Source: Fasciolopsis buskii
Lineage: Eukaryota > Platyhelminthes > Trematoda > Plagiorchiida > Fasciolidae
Direction: 5' to 3'
Assembly: GCA_008360955.1 (NCBI GenBank)
Contig: LUCM01004773.1
Location: 38,023 to 102,022 of the forward strand
Length of the DNA stretch: 64,000 nucleotides
Shown one piece after another: positions 1 to 13,140 of the stretch. Under the pieces are notes generated by a model. The model did not search any database and had not been told where the DNA came from. It saw only the letters and a list, made by a program, of their open reading frames with translations. Each line of letters starts with the position of its first letter. Position 1 is the first letter of the stretch. A program made the translations under genes and the position numbers.

Positions 1-67
1 TGCAGGACTCGTTTTTGTTGATATGCTCTGTTTGCGTGATTAGCTGAATTTCTTAAAATTCATTACC

Positions 68-91
68 CTCTCTCTATATATATAGAGAGAG
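68..91. repeat. 24-base perfect palindrome of simple sequence
   Basis: CTCTCTCTATAT is followed by its exact reverse complement ATATAGAGAGAG. It is built of (CT)n, (TA)n and (GA)n and can form a cruciform. Two further (TA)n tracts lie at about 171-190 and 314-346. Confidence 0.85.
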
Positions 92-676
92 AGCTGAGAA
101 GGCGTATACTGAGTTAATACGTTTATCGTGACGTTTCGATCAAAACTAGGATTCGTTGTCAAAAGTGAATGATATATATATATATATATGTATGCATATG
201 TAAGGTTGGCTCAGCCCGACTGACAAAGAATTATCAACGAATCACAGTTGTGTTTCTTCTGTGGACTCTTCGACGAAGAGCTTCCATGTACACTTCTGAC
301 GTCAAAAATTCGACATATATATATATGTATTATATATATATATACATAATGTTCACTTCAGCGTGCATAGGAAGAAAATCTGGGTTTTTAGTCATACCAC
401 TGTACACAATGTTATGCTATCAGTGGACGGTAAAAGAATTCGACACTGGTTATGTTCTTGTTTCTGAAAGGCCAACTATTACTTTGTGTACCAGATCCAT
501 CAGTAATAATTCGCATCAGCACCTAAGCTTGCGCGGTGGATAAACCGTCAAACAACAGGTAGTCAGAACGTACTTAAATTCACCTACACCAGTACAGCTG
601 ACCATATGCTCAGACAGTTTGTTATACGCACCGAAATCAAAGCATCATTGCCCCGTTGAAGTTCTAGCTGCATTAT

Positions 677-2210
677 TTAGTCTTTTTCCTGTATAAATGC
701 CAGTACATCGGTGAAAATCTGTAACGAAAGGAAAACATTTTTACACTTATAAATCTGTATCAGAGCCATGGGAAATAAAAGCTCTTCAGTTGGATGATTT
801 AGGGTAAATTTCTCAGGAATTCGGATGCTCCATAGATGGGAAACGATGAATTCCCCATGGGTACTGGATATGCAGCGTATGGAACGACGAGCTGGCTTCG
901 TGGAAACATGAGAACAGTAATTTGACAGACCATCAAGCAGAGGATGCATGGGATCCGGAAGCAATTTATGAGTAAACATTTCGTATGTCGGTACGCGCTG
1001 ATTACACCTGCTGTCGACTGCGTTATGAAAGACACATGACAAATAATTACCAGTCCTCGAAGGAGAATTTTGAAGTCTTTCTTCAACAAAACCGGAAGGA
1101 ATAATAGAAGAACATTACAAAAGGAATGGGAAGTGTAAAATTTACAAGATGACAAGTGGTGTTCTGTTTTATTTTTGCATTTTCGAAACCTTCTGATTTG
1201 AAATGATACCCTCGAAGATCCTTTAAGTGTGTGCAGATGTGAGAAATGCACTGTAGATTTTTGTCTGTCAGAACACATGGAGATTTCATATAGCGAATCC
1301 TGGGCACTGTTTCTGGGTTGATTAATGACAATTCAGACGGGCCGGCAGACAGGAAGAGAAAGAGAGAACTGAAACTGGAAACATTTAGATGCGTTATGGT
1401 TTAAACTGGCTTGAAGAGAAAAGTCTTGCGTAGAGAACAAGCTGCTGGAAAACCTCAGTTCCGTCTTGCGAGAGGCTACTTTGCACAGAGTAACGTCTTT
1501 GGCATAATTAATCTAGTGAATAATTTACTGAATGACAAGGAGACAATATATAGGAAAAGAACAGTACCCCGAAGCTCGCCTAGGATGTTAACCAGCCGTT
1601 TTTACGTTTCGCGAATCAGTCAAGTGCTCTGGGATCGGCTGGCAAGGGAATCAGACGGCTTCGCTAAAAAAATCTGCAATAACCAATTGTTTTAGTTTGT
1701 GAATTAAAAGAGTCCGAGAGACAGAATCGAATGCGGACAAATGGTCTACGAAGGCACAAAGTGACGATTTTATCGGTACATGACATATATGGAGGGTGGC
1801 AGCATCCATAGTGGACCCATAAGATTTTTAAGAATAACTGACACGAGTCTCTATAAAAATAATGAAAGGTTCCAGGCTAATAAACATGGCAGGCTGTGTC
1901 CGTTTAAGACCGCAAGAAGTTAAACTAGTGGAACAAATGTTTTTGGCTAAAACTGTCGTACTTGTGATAACGCCAATGAGCTTGGACACTTCCCTGGCGA
2001 ATTGGGTAACTGGGATGTAACTGAAGGATTGGACGAGGCCGCGATCGATACAGTCGACATCCACTGCAGACGTTCTAATGCTTTGCCGCGGGGATTTGCT
2101 ATTATTCGGGAGGTGGTGGGCAAAAGTCATGTTAATTCGTTTAATTCTGGCCTTTTTTTGGGCGAAGATTTGTCGTACACGACAACCGTCACAGGATGTG
2201 CAGTCATGCT
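677..2210 (-). mobile_element. decayed CR1/jockey-like LINE, reverse transcriptase remnant
   Basis: Reading the minus strand in shifting frames gives stretches of non-LTR reverse transcriptase in the expected order. An N-terminal RT part comes first (about 2130-1830). A palm-motif A-like stretch AFVDHLSAFDSVSRTLLIHK follows near 1750-1690. The C-terminal part comes last (about 1330-800) with KDFKILLRGLVIICHVSF. The last part aligns residue by residue with the copy at 24.9-26.15 kb (KDFTIFHRGLTIIIRVSF). Several stops and frameshifts break it, so it cannot be active. The 5' end was not defined. Confidence 0.8.
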
Positions 2211-2219
2211 CTTTTCATC

Positions 2220-5200
2220 TCCTCCGGAACTTCAGATATAGGCAATAGATACAGCCATTTCACACAAATGAGGTCTTCATTTGACAGCAAACATCAACGA
2301 TCGCCGTGTTCATCTCTATACAAATTCCGGCAATATGATTCGATGAGGTTTCGAAAGATGAAAAAGAAGACGAGTGGAAAACAGACTTCTAAAGCAGAAC
2401 GACTTTCCAAATGTGAAGAATTACGGCGGCAAACTCAGATTGGGCTTGTTTGCTTGGATGGATTGAAGTCGAACCAACAGTCTGTTTTAGGCCTTAGTAG
2501 AAGCAAACGTAAGTCAGTCATGAATGATGTACCAAACTTAGTGAAGAATATTTCCGGCTAATTGGTAGTAACTCTGTAATATGGAGTTTTCTCTAATGAT
2601 AACGTCCCAGTGGGTTGTTAGATCAAACCTAGTGAGTGGGGCGATCGAGAATCATTTTGAATTACTCAATAATAAATGGACTACTTTTGATAGGCGGGAC
2701 AAAATATTCTGGAAAGGAATCAAAATGATTGAGGTAAATTTTGCTAAACTAAAACGGACTGTTTATAAATTCGTCCTAATCGTACCACTGTGGCACGAAT
2801 ACCTGGGACGGGACTGATTTGTCTGGCGATCGACTAAGTTCGGAGAGTATGTATTATTAATCTTAGATATTACTAATCAGTACCGGTTGATGTATTTTGC
2901 CAAAACACTTCCAGGTTTCTTTCTGGAATCTCTTTCTTACCTGTGTATTTTGAAATTATCGATCAATAGGAGTGAACTTGTCACGATTATTGTATGCGGT
3001 CCAATCAATTATGAACGTGAATTAGTGATTGGAGTGCAGGAGATGGGTCTAAAATGTTTTTCAAAAGAAAATGTCTGCCGGAACGAAAACCTTAGTCGGG
3101 CGGGTGGGATAAAGAGCTACCTGCCAGCAGACTCAAGTGCTTATTTTGGGTGGGGTAGCAAATTTTTCATGTAACGGTACTTAATTCTAGTAAAGGATGG
3201 ATACCAGCCGAAAGTTTCATTAACAATACTTCCAAAAGAATGTAGCGGAGGGCAGGTGCCATGATGAAGCCAAAGCTTCACTGGACAAAAGGGGTTGATG
3301 ACGACACACGTCTATGGCTCGATCAATCAATAGGCATATGGTTAGTGGATTGATGTATTAATGTGCGGTATAGTCGTACAGCTATATAGCCAAATTATAC
3401 CGATCGATCGAAATTTCTACAGGATTTTAGCGTCCCGCAACCGTTGTATTACGCCTGTTCCGAAATCTGCTTTTCACTCCGTCAATTGTACCACTAGATT
3501 AGCATCGCGGATTCCGCTAACTCAAACGAGAATAACGAAGGCGAACAAATAGAAAGTCGTTCTTTTTATAAAATGAAAACATCGCATATTTACGGGTTAT
3601 TTTGTCTTCTAATTTGCGCATATGTGACTCCTGTTATTTCGTTGGTCGTGCGGGTCACGTCCTGATCGGTTCATCCTTTTTATGCATTTCACCCGACTAC
3701 TTCCATGCTGTTTGGTTACTGAATCCGGCCGTTAGTTAAAACAACTCACCAGATAATCGTCTCATTTTGAAAACCGCCACTCTTGCCCTTTACCAACACC
3801 AGTGTAACAGCTGGTAGTTGGGAATCAATGAAATAAACTGATCTCCACTTGGATTTGCCATCTGTATACTTCCGCCGCCTGACTCTTTCGGATTGCTCCC
3901 ATCCTTGTGTATTGGTTGTGATTGGCCTAGCACGATCCATCATTGCATGGTCCCCGATAATCAGTTAGACAGTTCTGTCAGATTCGAGCGCATTGTCAAC
4001 CGAACAATCACCCTGTCTGAGTAACTGCCCTCAAAAAGCCATTCTTGCAACGGACGTTCCGCATCCACCATTGAATGTGTGAATATGATTAACCGAAACA
4101 TATCTAACGGCTGATAACCAGTAACCAAACAGATGAATGGTCCAATTCGGTCAAATGCAAAAGCGTGAATTTCAACCCTAGGCCAACAGAATGATTCCAG
4201 CCTTTACAGTGACGAACAAGCAACAGAAAACTTAGCCGTCGTACCCGAGTCAAGACTGCAGCCACGCAGTTCCCGTTAGAGTTCTTACCACGTAATGGTA
4301 AATGGAGTTTATGACCCCAGTTGAAAATGAGAAGAAACTGTGGACATTTGGTTCATCGATGAGAGTATGATAACCATGAAGCGGATAAGTTTTTGGATAC
4401 AGTGAGTTATTGTTAACGGTGAACGTATACGCAACCAGTAAAGGTCCACTGGTCAATTGCTTCTGGGTAACACATCTACTGAATCCAAAAATAACATTCG
4501 AAGAAAGTGATCGACTGGGTGCTTCAGTTTGCCAGTGTCACCCATTCGCTGTTTGTGTAAACTGCTTGGTTTCGTGGCCAAATTTGACTTGTCTTGGTAA
4601 GAGTGCCGAGAATTGAAAAACGCGTTCGTTTAACTATCGTCATTGGCTTTCATTTGGCATATACTTTTATTGTGTCTGATTAGCGTCCCTACTGAAGACA
4701 TACGGTTAACTGAATGGACGTGAAATAGTCGAATTCAAAACATTCGAACAGAACGTTTTGTTTTTTTATCTTCCTTAAATGCTACTTTAAGAAACGAGGT
4801 TTAGAGGCTCCTTTCGAAAAGATGCACGGCAAAATGGAAGATTTGATACCGACTGAGTTACTTTGCATTGCGAAGCTTTACAGCGATTTGCTACCATCTT
4901 ACTATTGAGTGTGTGTGTGTGTGTGTATGTTTCTGATAAAAAACGAACAAGTCTTTATTGCAAAAAATTTTAAAAAGATATCGGAGTCACAAAACGGTAA
5001 AGGCTTCATGCTTGCAGGGACAAAAAAAGGTGCCGGACTAGCCATTCTTCACAAATACGCTTGTATCAATCAAATGGCCGCCGTATTCCACGACTAGTCC
5101 AAACTGACTGAAAATGAAGGAAAGAAAAACACAAACATCGTCCATAGAAATGTCGATGTCGGTCGACCAAAGTGAAACGGAGCTATCAGATACAACACTT

Positions 5201-5400
5201 TCGAAAGAATCCCACCAAGTGATTTTACAGTAACACCAATTCATGATCTGTCTAGGTCACTCAAGGACGGGATGCCGCTGTATCTGATTCTCGACATGAG
5301 CATATCGCCATATCAGGATTATTTCATAATCTCATACTACTAACACATACCAAGTAGCCAAGCTCTGTGGGTCATTTCCAAAGCCTTGGTCTTAATTGAG
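2220..5400. other. no gene recognised
   Basis: Open frames are short and show no family resemblance. The only structure seen is a short (GT)n at 4908-4926. Confidence 0.45.
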
Positions 5401-5403
5401 CTA

Positions 5404-5523
5404 CCTGCAGAGAAGTCATCTATCAGTAGGGATCGATCGCCGTGAGCTAACGGACAGTAACCGTGCAAATCAATGACAAATAGGTGCAATATGTTGTGGT
5501 GAAGTTCAACAAACCGTTCAGGG
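5404..5523 (+). repeat. 118-base dispersed repeat, copy A
   Basis: It shares GAAGTCATCTATCAGTAGGG, GTGAGCTAACGGACAGTAAC, CGTGCAAATCAATGAC and GAAGTTCAACAAACC with 35060-35179. In this copy a right arm of the foldback element follows directly. Confidence 0.75.
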
Positions 5524-5640
5524 GCTACCGGATATGCATTGCTGACAAATCCTAACAAGGATGGACCAGCTGTACACTGATTTCCTGTTTTCTTAATGGT
5601 CGGTTTGGAGTTGATACAACATAGTGAATTATTTCATGTC
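5523..5640 (+). repeat. right arm of the foldback element, partial copy
   Basis: CTACCGGATATGCATTGCTG, ATCCTAACAAGGATGGACCA, GCTGTACACTG, TTCTTAATGGTCGGTTTGGA and TGAATTATTTCATG follow the order of the right arm at 33086-33186 with moderate divergence. No left arm is present. Confidence 0.62.
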
Positions 5641-7662
5641 CGTATGTGTAAAACTGGTCAGATAAGATTTTGAAACCATTCGAAATCCGGATTGTAAGAT
5701 TCATTCTGAATGACATTAAGATTTGCAGATTTGACTGAACGCATCAGGGCATCCGACAAGAGGTTGTACTGACTCAATTTAGTTTCTCCGTTTACAACTG
5801 TGCTCCGAAGTGAATTACTGGAGCATTTTATCAGACATATTCATGGCAAACACCAGAACAGTGAACTATCTGATCGAATAGGCAAACTGACTTTTACAGT
5901 TGATCGATGAACCATATTTGTATCCATTTCCGCCGCACACGTTTGTGATATCCCAAGAAAGTTCATCCAGGCTCGTGAAGGCATAAAATCTGCAGCATAA
6001 CATTCTCGGTTTTGTCCTTGTCACGTCATCAAGATGGCTGGCTTCAACAAAATAACATGGAAATCACAACACATAGCGTTGTATACTACCGACTTACTTA
6101 GGGTTTGTAAGCCCTAGACCACAAAGCAGTTAACAAAGCTCGTTCATCACTACTCAGGTTATGCACGTAACACCACAAATCCCTTCCGCACTCATATTTT
6201 TATCCGACTAATGCAATACCTCGTAAGAGACATTCTTCCAAATAAACAGTGATGCAATGGCATGAGTATGAATCACTGAAAACGAGCTTGTTCATCAACT
6301 TTTGTCTTCTCAATGTGCTCAGCGGGAACTTTCAAGGGACAGGAAAGTTTCGGGTAGGCAAACATGACGGGTCGCAGTAGTCGCGAAACCGATCGTGAGC
6401 CTTCGGAGAAGTTATGATCATCTATCCAGTGTTTACCAAACAGAATCCTCGTGATATTTAGCTTCAATATAGTTGATCATTCAATAATACAAGTAGTGTA
6501 AAATTATAACATTTGTTATAAGCAGACCGCTTCAGGTATCACTCAGGAATAAATACTTCGCTACCGAGCTATGTATTTTGTCCGCATTTCGACCAATTTC
6601 GTTTTACATGCAAACGACAGACAACCTGTGGACTCCTCCTCTTTTCGCATGCGCCGATTCATTTACACTCGTGAGACAGTTACCTAGGTCAAATTACAAA
6701 AAGACTAGCAGAACTTACAATGGAATTTCATCTCACATGATTGAACAAAGAATCGGGAAGGAGTAGAACAAAACGTCGCTCATCTTGATCCCGATAGGTT
6801 CTCACACCATGAGAGCCGCCACTGGCTCGCTTACCCTCGTATTGATTTGATATTTCAGTCAGAGATTTCCAAGTACCGTTCTAACTCTTTAATATAAAAG
6901 CGATCAAGCCAAGTGAATGCATGAAATTGCTGAATATGTTTGTCCCATGCATAAAGTACCAATAACCCTGCCACAGCTATTCAAAAAACGGAATATTGGC
7001 AGCGCATCTGAATCCTGTAACCCGTGTTTTCTCAATATCAAGCATCTCCGAGAAGCAAACAAGTTGAATCGATTCCATGAATGGTGGACTTGAAAAAGGA
7101 AAGAAAGAAACAATGCAGTCAAAATTACTGAACGGTACTTCGAATGTTCCGGAGATTTCTGCTCAGTCGAGTTTTTTTCCAGTCCTTCTGTTGATTTTAA
7201 CAGTCTTGTACGATTCATGATTTGCCAATATGAAATTTACCTACTGGAAACAAAACGAAAAGGCTCACGGGAAAATCGTTGGTATATGCATATCAATTCA
7301 TCTGACATCGGCCCAGGACGGAGTCGGATATGAAATCCATCCAGGAAATGCAAGCCAGCCAATTGGCATTTTACTTTCTTTTATTCATTGTCGAACAATG
7401 TGACGGTTTTGATAACTTTGTACTGTACTGTGTTGTATTGCATTGTGATATATGAAAGAACTTTACAGGTTAAACGCTCAAGTTCCCGTGTGAGAAAATG
7501 ATGCCTAACTGAAACTCTGAATCCAGATTCATAAAAGAAGTTCTCAAATGCAAAGAATCATCCAGCCATGATTCCTGTGAACTTACGCACTAAGACTATA
7601 GGAATACAGAAACAAAGCCACATTGTGCAATTAGTCAGCTAATCAATCACGTGATTAAAACA

Positions 7663-7665
7663 ATT

Positions 7666-7700
<35 letters not shown>
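7663..7700. repeat. (TA)n microsatellite
   Basis: This perfect dinucleotide tract ends exactly where SINE copy 1 begins, consistent with insertion into or expansion beside the tract. Confidence 0.9.
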
Positions 7701-7701
<1 letters not shown>

Positions 7702-7872
7702 CCAGCTGTAGCCAAGCAGATAAAGTCGTGGAGTTTACACGGGACGGCCGCGGGTTCCAATCCTCCAACCACCAATCAACTTCTCCATTCGGCAGCCCTC
7801 TGTTAGATGCTGCCCCCTCCCTGAAAAATGATGTAGAGTGTTGCTTCACTAATAAAGGAAGTGAAAAGGCGT
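7700..7872 (+). repeat. tRNA-headed SINE, copy 1
   Basis: The head has an A-box-like GTAGCCAAGCAGATAAAGTC and a B-box-like GGGTTCCAATCC (7752-7763), as in a class-II tRNA. The body GGCAGCCCTCTGTTAGATGC follows, then CTGAAAAATGATGTA, and an A-rich end TAATAAAGGAAGTGAAAAGG. It sits directly after a (TA)n tract, and a second (TA)n follows the tail. Shared with copies at 23.1, 27.9, 39.7 and 55.9 kb. Confidence 0.82.
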
Positions 7873-10149
7873 ATATTCATATATACATATATATATATAT
7901 CGCATCAATAACCTCCAAGTTCATGTGTTCCCTTGGCTCAATGTTCCTCAGTCATATCCATCCCTCGATTTAGTTCTTCAATTCTGAACCAAATTCAGCT
8001 TGCCAATGCGAATAGGAGAAGCGATCAGGCAAATTGGTTGGCCGATCCTTCGATTGCAATAACAGCTCTAATCTCAGTTCTCGTGTTGATGACTTGACCA
8101 TGAAACTAAAGGGACGTCCAAGTGAACAGGACAATGAAAGCGTTTGTTATGACCGGCAGTGAAGGAATCATCGGCAGAGCTCAGTTCCAATTGCTCAGCA
8201 GCAGACAAACTTTGTAAATGAAGAATGACAAAATCAAGAAAAAATCATTCGAATTCCTATGATCAAATCGGTCACCTAATGTTGGTTTTCACTCATTTAA
8301 TATTAAATTGAGAAATAACCAAAATAATTCATAGTAAATAATTTAATTCCTTTTGCTTTCGGTTGCATTTTTAATAGTTGATCTGAATTGATCAGAAATT
8401 TACAGCTGCTTAGTACCACGTGCTAATAAGAGGTGAGTGAGAAGACGAAATATGAGCACGAAATAGAACCATTATATAGATAAGGATAAATTTGACAATA
8501 CAACCGTAACATCTCATGTTGTCGGCTATCTATCGGGAGGGTCTCGCGGGATTCTGACTTGTGTTACCGGAAATAATGCACACATCAACTTTTACCTACC
8601 CGTTCGCCTCGGGTACTAGCCTGTGATGGTACAGCCTATCTGCACAGCACGTGACCGAAAATAAGCATTCATATTCGTTGTCTGTCATATGCGTTGACAT
8701 TTCAGGGTTTCTCATACAATTTTCGATTATAATATCCTAGTAATACTATGATGACAACCACGTTTACACATTGACAGTCCTCGATTATCCTGCACTCACC
8801 ATGTACTCGCGCCATGTAGGAACATTGATCACAGTGGCTATCGGCACAAAGTGCGGTAGGTTTCATTGTTATTTATAAATGCGTAATTTCACCGTGATCG
8901 TACTCATTTCAAAATGATGCAGCTTTCGGAATTTCACCAGTGCAAACAGTTTTGATTTGTTTTTAACTTGGTGAACCAAGTTCATGTTTCCGCTAATTAG
9001 CTTTGTCGAACTTTGTCAATCCGGGCACATTTGATGCTTCTATTACTGCCGCAGTAAGGAAGTTATAGCCAGAAGAATCGATGGGCTTTTATCGCAGGCA
9101 CTTATATTGATTTTCGATCAACCTGGCAATTCCCTCTGCCCGGGTTGTCAATTCAACTCTACTGATTCCTGAATCATATTTTGATAAACGCAGTAGACTA
9201 CTTCTGGCCGTTCCAATTAGCCTATCTCAGAGTTGCTTCAAATAATTTGTATGCGATTCAGACCATTGAAATAAACGTCGCTTATGCGCTTCAAAAGCAC
9301 CGTCAGTTCCGCATGAAGCGATTTTGACCAGCATAGTTATGTGTTCTCTCTATAATTGCTGAGACCATGAGTTGGCTCTTGACATATTCAAATCCGGTTT
9401 TGAAGGATAGGATGCAAATTAATTCCAATCATACAGTCATTACAGTTAGCTCTCAAGAGCACCTTTTTAAAAGCATTCTGGCCCTCTTATTCCTAGTCAT
9501 CGGCAGCTCCTCCCCTATCCTGAATACAGCTGTACTATTCCCTGTCCTCTTATCAGCCCGATGTGTTGTTTAGTCCAGTGGCATCACGGTTCAAACATCT
9601 TTGTGATCCATCTCTATTTGCGACAGCATTTTTAGTTTAGGTGTTCCGAACGTCATTTGTTCAAGATACACATGTTCTTTTGACGACATTAGAAGTCCAT
9701 TCAAACAGCTGGTGAGGCACAACTTTAAACAACTAATCAGTATGTTTTGAATGAGCTGATCAAATGAAATCCTTCAAAAATTCTCTGGCACTTGGTAACA
9801 TATTTGGAAGAATGCGTGATTAGAAAGGAAAGAAACTGACTTTTAGGCTCATGAACTCAAGTTTATACTCAACCTAATTAATTATCACTAATTGTAAGCG
9901 ATTTGAGACATCATTCTCTTGAATGAATGAAACCTCTAGACTTTCATGAAGTTTTTTTTTGCAACGTGCCTCACGCATGACTGCAGTGAATGGGACGTGC
10001 CCCAAAGTGACTACGACCCACTGTATGAGAGAACGGGGTGTGGAAACCAGCAACAGTGACCCGGAAACGTGGACTGGGATGGAATTACATGTCACATCAG
10101 ATCATATGGGATATCGAGCCGAGATACAGCGAGCAACCATCTGCCACCA

Positions 10150-10228
10150 AAGTGACCGGCGAATATGCGATTCGAACCGTTGAACTTTTTCGGTAACAGG
10201 CGCTTAATCCACTTAGCGACCGCCTTTA
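10150..10228 (-). repeat. tRNA-like SINE head remnant
   Basis: On the minus strand, GGCGGTCGCTAAGTGGATTA then AGCGCC form an A-box region, and ACGGTTCGAATCGCAT a B box (10167-10178 on the plus strand). The T stem does not pair, so it is not a functional tRNA gene. It is followed at once by a right arm of the foldback element. Confidence 0.5.
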
Positions 10229-10269
10229 TCCTGTGACCGGAGAGGGACAGCAATTTTTTCCTCTATGGG

Positions 10270-10345
10270 GTACAGCGAATCCATGGGTTTTTAATGGTCA
10301 GTTTAGAGTTGATATGACGTGGTGAATTATTTCATGAAAGGAAGG
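10270..10345 (+). repeat. right arm end of the foldback element, partial copy
   Basis: ATCCATGGGTTTTTAATGGT, then CAGTTTAGAGTTGATATGAC and GTGGTGAATTATTTCATG match the outer half of the right arm, and match the 5.5 kb copy closely. A tRNA-like head lies just upstream in the reverse orientation. Confidence 0.6.
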
Positions 10346-11799
10346 AATATTTCACCAATTTTGTCATTCCCAGAAAGTCAGACATCTTTCGTCGTTGATC
10401 TGGAGGAAAATAAAAAAGAATTGGGTCATCGCATGTAAATCAAATCCTGATTATTTGCGGTGGTAGACGCTGTTGTTAAGGCATCAGTCTTTCGCTTGGA
10501 AACAAAACGAAACCAGTAAGCCGCGTCGCAGACCAAGAGAGCGTCACTCAACCAGTTGTTTATCCATTTAATGACTCTGCACTATATTGTGTCTAGGATG
10601 AAACAGGCTTAAGAGAGACAGTTTTCCAGGGAACAATGTTCAACATCCTTCGTCCGACCAAAATAATCGCGGGTATAGATCCTGAGGGTACGTCTACACT
10701 ATTCATAAATTGCCTTGCACTTTTTTCTTACGGAAGCATTTCCTTCTGTTTTTAATAAATCCTTTTGCATACATTCCATTCCCGATTGTGAGAGCCACAT
10801 CGGCATTAATCACATCCCTAAATCTAACAATTACAGTATTCTAGCCAGATGTTTTCGTCCCCTGGCTCTTACATTCTGTGTTCTTGAGCTAACCAAACTT
10901 TTGTCCTGAGGCGTCTGACTTCGTTTTTTACAATGAGTTTGACGAACCCTTTCAGTCCGTCTACAAACCAAACAGGTCCACTGCGGAAGCTGTTGCCTCT
11001 CTGGTTCATCATTGTCACCAAATCCTTCGACGCATCCAGCAAAGCTGCCAGATGTGCGTTCTCAGATTTCTCCTCTCTCCTCGATTCCATTCCATGGTCC
11101 TTACTTCTTTGCAAACCAGAACGGTTTGGCTGTCCCAAGCATCTTTTGACAGTGCTGTCAGACTAATTCGCTAGCAGAATTCAATGTAAAAGTCTGAACC
11201 GAATATTATCTAGACCGTCCGTTATTAATTCCTGTATCCTTCCTAGAAGCTCTCCTCCATTCTTATTTGTTTTTGACATATACCGGAGATTTATCTAAGA
11301 GTTCCGCTGATCAGTTATTCAAACACGCAGTCAGTTTATGGACGGAGCCGAGGACTTTTTTAACATTCCCGACACCTGTCCTCGCCTTCATGATTTTTCT
11401 GTTCTTTCTTTTGGCTTGAGTCTTAGTTTGACCAAATGCGTCAAATTTTCTTTTGCTTTCTGTCAATCTGTTTGCTCTTCTGACATTTCTTCCATTCACA
11501 AGGACTCAATTACTAGGATAGGTCCTGTCAAACATATAAGAATAACTCCTGAAAAAACTGAAAGTTGTCAAACGAAACTTCGAAAACCGTCGTTTCCCAC
11601 GAAAAAGACTGCGCTGTTTCCAGGCTAACCAAGTCATCATCTTCCTTTTGTTTACCGAAATTGTTCCCGCACTTTCTTTGTTGTTTGCTTGTCATTTTTG
11701 TCGGGTTATTGACAGCAGACATCAGACTCCCTCATCAAGGTCTCTCAGTTATCACTGGTTTCTCTTTTGTACCTCGGGTAGAAATGTCCGATGGTTTTT
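10346..11799. other. no gene recognised; possible old retroelement protein
   Basis: Minus-strand frames at 10869-11138 and 11311-11499 are rich in Lys/Arg/Glu and could be decayed nucleic-acid-binding retroelement protein leading into the repeat at 11800. The case is weak. Confidence 0.25.
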
Positions 11800-12015
11800 T
11801 ATCTATGAGTGAAAAATTTTAATAAAACATGTTCTCTCGATACCTGCCCATCCGTTGTGCAATCTATCGTTAAATGTCGTTTTCAGTCCAGGACGTGTTC
11901 TACTTTCCGGTCGATACTCTCTCGCATAAATGTCCATTGGACCTCCACGGTCCCTTATCCAGGTCGAATTCTCACCAATCGGGACTAGACCATGCCTGAC
12001 CTTCTGCGCAATCAC
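11800..12015 (-). repeat. dispersed repeat with shared minus-strand frame, copy A
   Basis: Minus-strand translation PMDIYAREYRPESRTRPGLK parallels MGIYAKEYVTEGETRRCMIR at 60340-60404. The flanks TCTAACCAATCGGG / TCTCACCAATCGGG also match. This is probably a remnant of a retroelement protein of unknown class. A Lys/Arg-rich minus-strand stretch at 11311-11499 may belong to the same insertion. Confidence 0.42.
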
Positions 12016-13030
12016 TTGTGACTCTACATTTTATTCTGTTCCAATTTCTTTTTTTACTGTGCCTACTTTGACGAGGTGATGCATGCGCTCCTTTCTGACA
12101 GAAACGCGTGTATCTGTGTATACAAGAATCCAGTACAGATGGAAACATAACACTTGCGATTTCTAAGTTCCTACCCGCGCTACGTGACCTCATATTCAAC
12201 ACACTATGGTTGGATCACTTAGCTTTAACGAGCACGGTACTGCCGAAAATCGTAGTTAATTATAAGTAATTTGCATTTAGGTTGCAAAAATTATGAGTGA
12301 TGGTAAATGTGTCTGACTGATATTAGAATATGTAGTTATTCGACTGAAACTGCCACGTGCTGGTGGATATCGCGCGCATCTTGCTGAACACCAAATAGTA
12401 ACGTCATGATAGGGCATTATGACCGCTCATTGTTATCGCGTCTAGTCAGTAAGATCAACTTTTGCTTTTTCATTTCCGTTTGGCCATGCCGCTTACTTGC
12501 ATCTCATTCAACCACCCACCTCTCACACACTTTTTCACACAGATTAGTGACTTGAATTCGGTTCCGCAAGGAGCTGGTGGTGTTGAAGATGCATGCACGA
12601 TACTGAAACCAGTAACGGAATGAACACGCATAGGGAGCACGAAACAGAAAAGTACTTCGGATACGTATACCTAGTGAGTGGAAATAATCATCAAACCGAT
12701 CCTGTGCTTCTAGGGAGAATTTAGTTCACTCGTCCATATATGATTCCAATGGCAATGAAAACCAGAAATTTGGGACCATTTGCCCATTTTTAGACGCTTT
12801 CGATGACCAACCAACAAAGACTTTGCGCACAGATTGCCTCTGTGGTTCATAATTGTACTCCATGTTTGATATCCATTCCAATGGAATACCCCAAATGAAA
12901 CACATTGGTGAAATGAATGTAAGGTTCAGTCAAACTACAAAAGATCCAACTGAATTCACTAATGAGTGTTTGAGAATTGCAGATGGAACATTTGAATTGG
13001 AATTGGGAAATTTTTTATAGTTGAAAGATT

Positions 13031-13140
13031 GCCGTAGGCTGTAACCAAACAGCAAAAATCACGAGCTAACGAGTTGAATGTCACGGGTTAGAATCCCTCG
13101 AACAGTCTGTCATCTTTGCCATTCGGTAGTCTCCCTTTTG
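13031..13140 (+). repeat. decayed tRNA-headed SINE
   Basis: GTAACCAAACAGCAAAAATC resembles the A-box half, and CACGGGTTAGAATCCCTCG the B-box half of the SINE head. CATTCGGTAGTCTCCCTTTT then matches the family body (CATTCGGCAGCCCTC). The 3' tail is not distinct. Confidence 0.5.

Larger units (their letters stand above)
5645..10145. other. no gene recognised apart from SINE copy 1
   Basis: The sequence on either side of the SINE at 7.7 kb is AT-rich, with stops in all frames and no recognisable repeat or exon. Confidence 0.45.
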
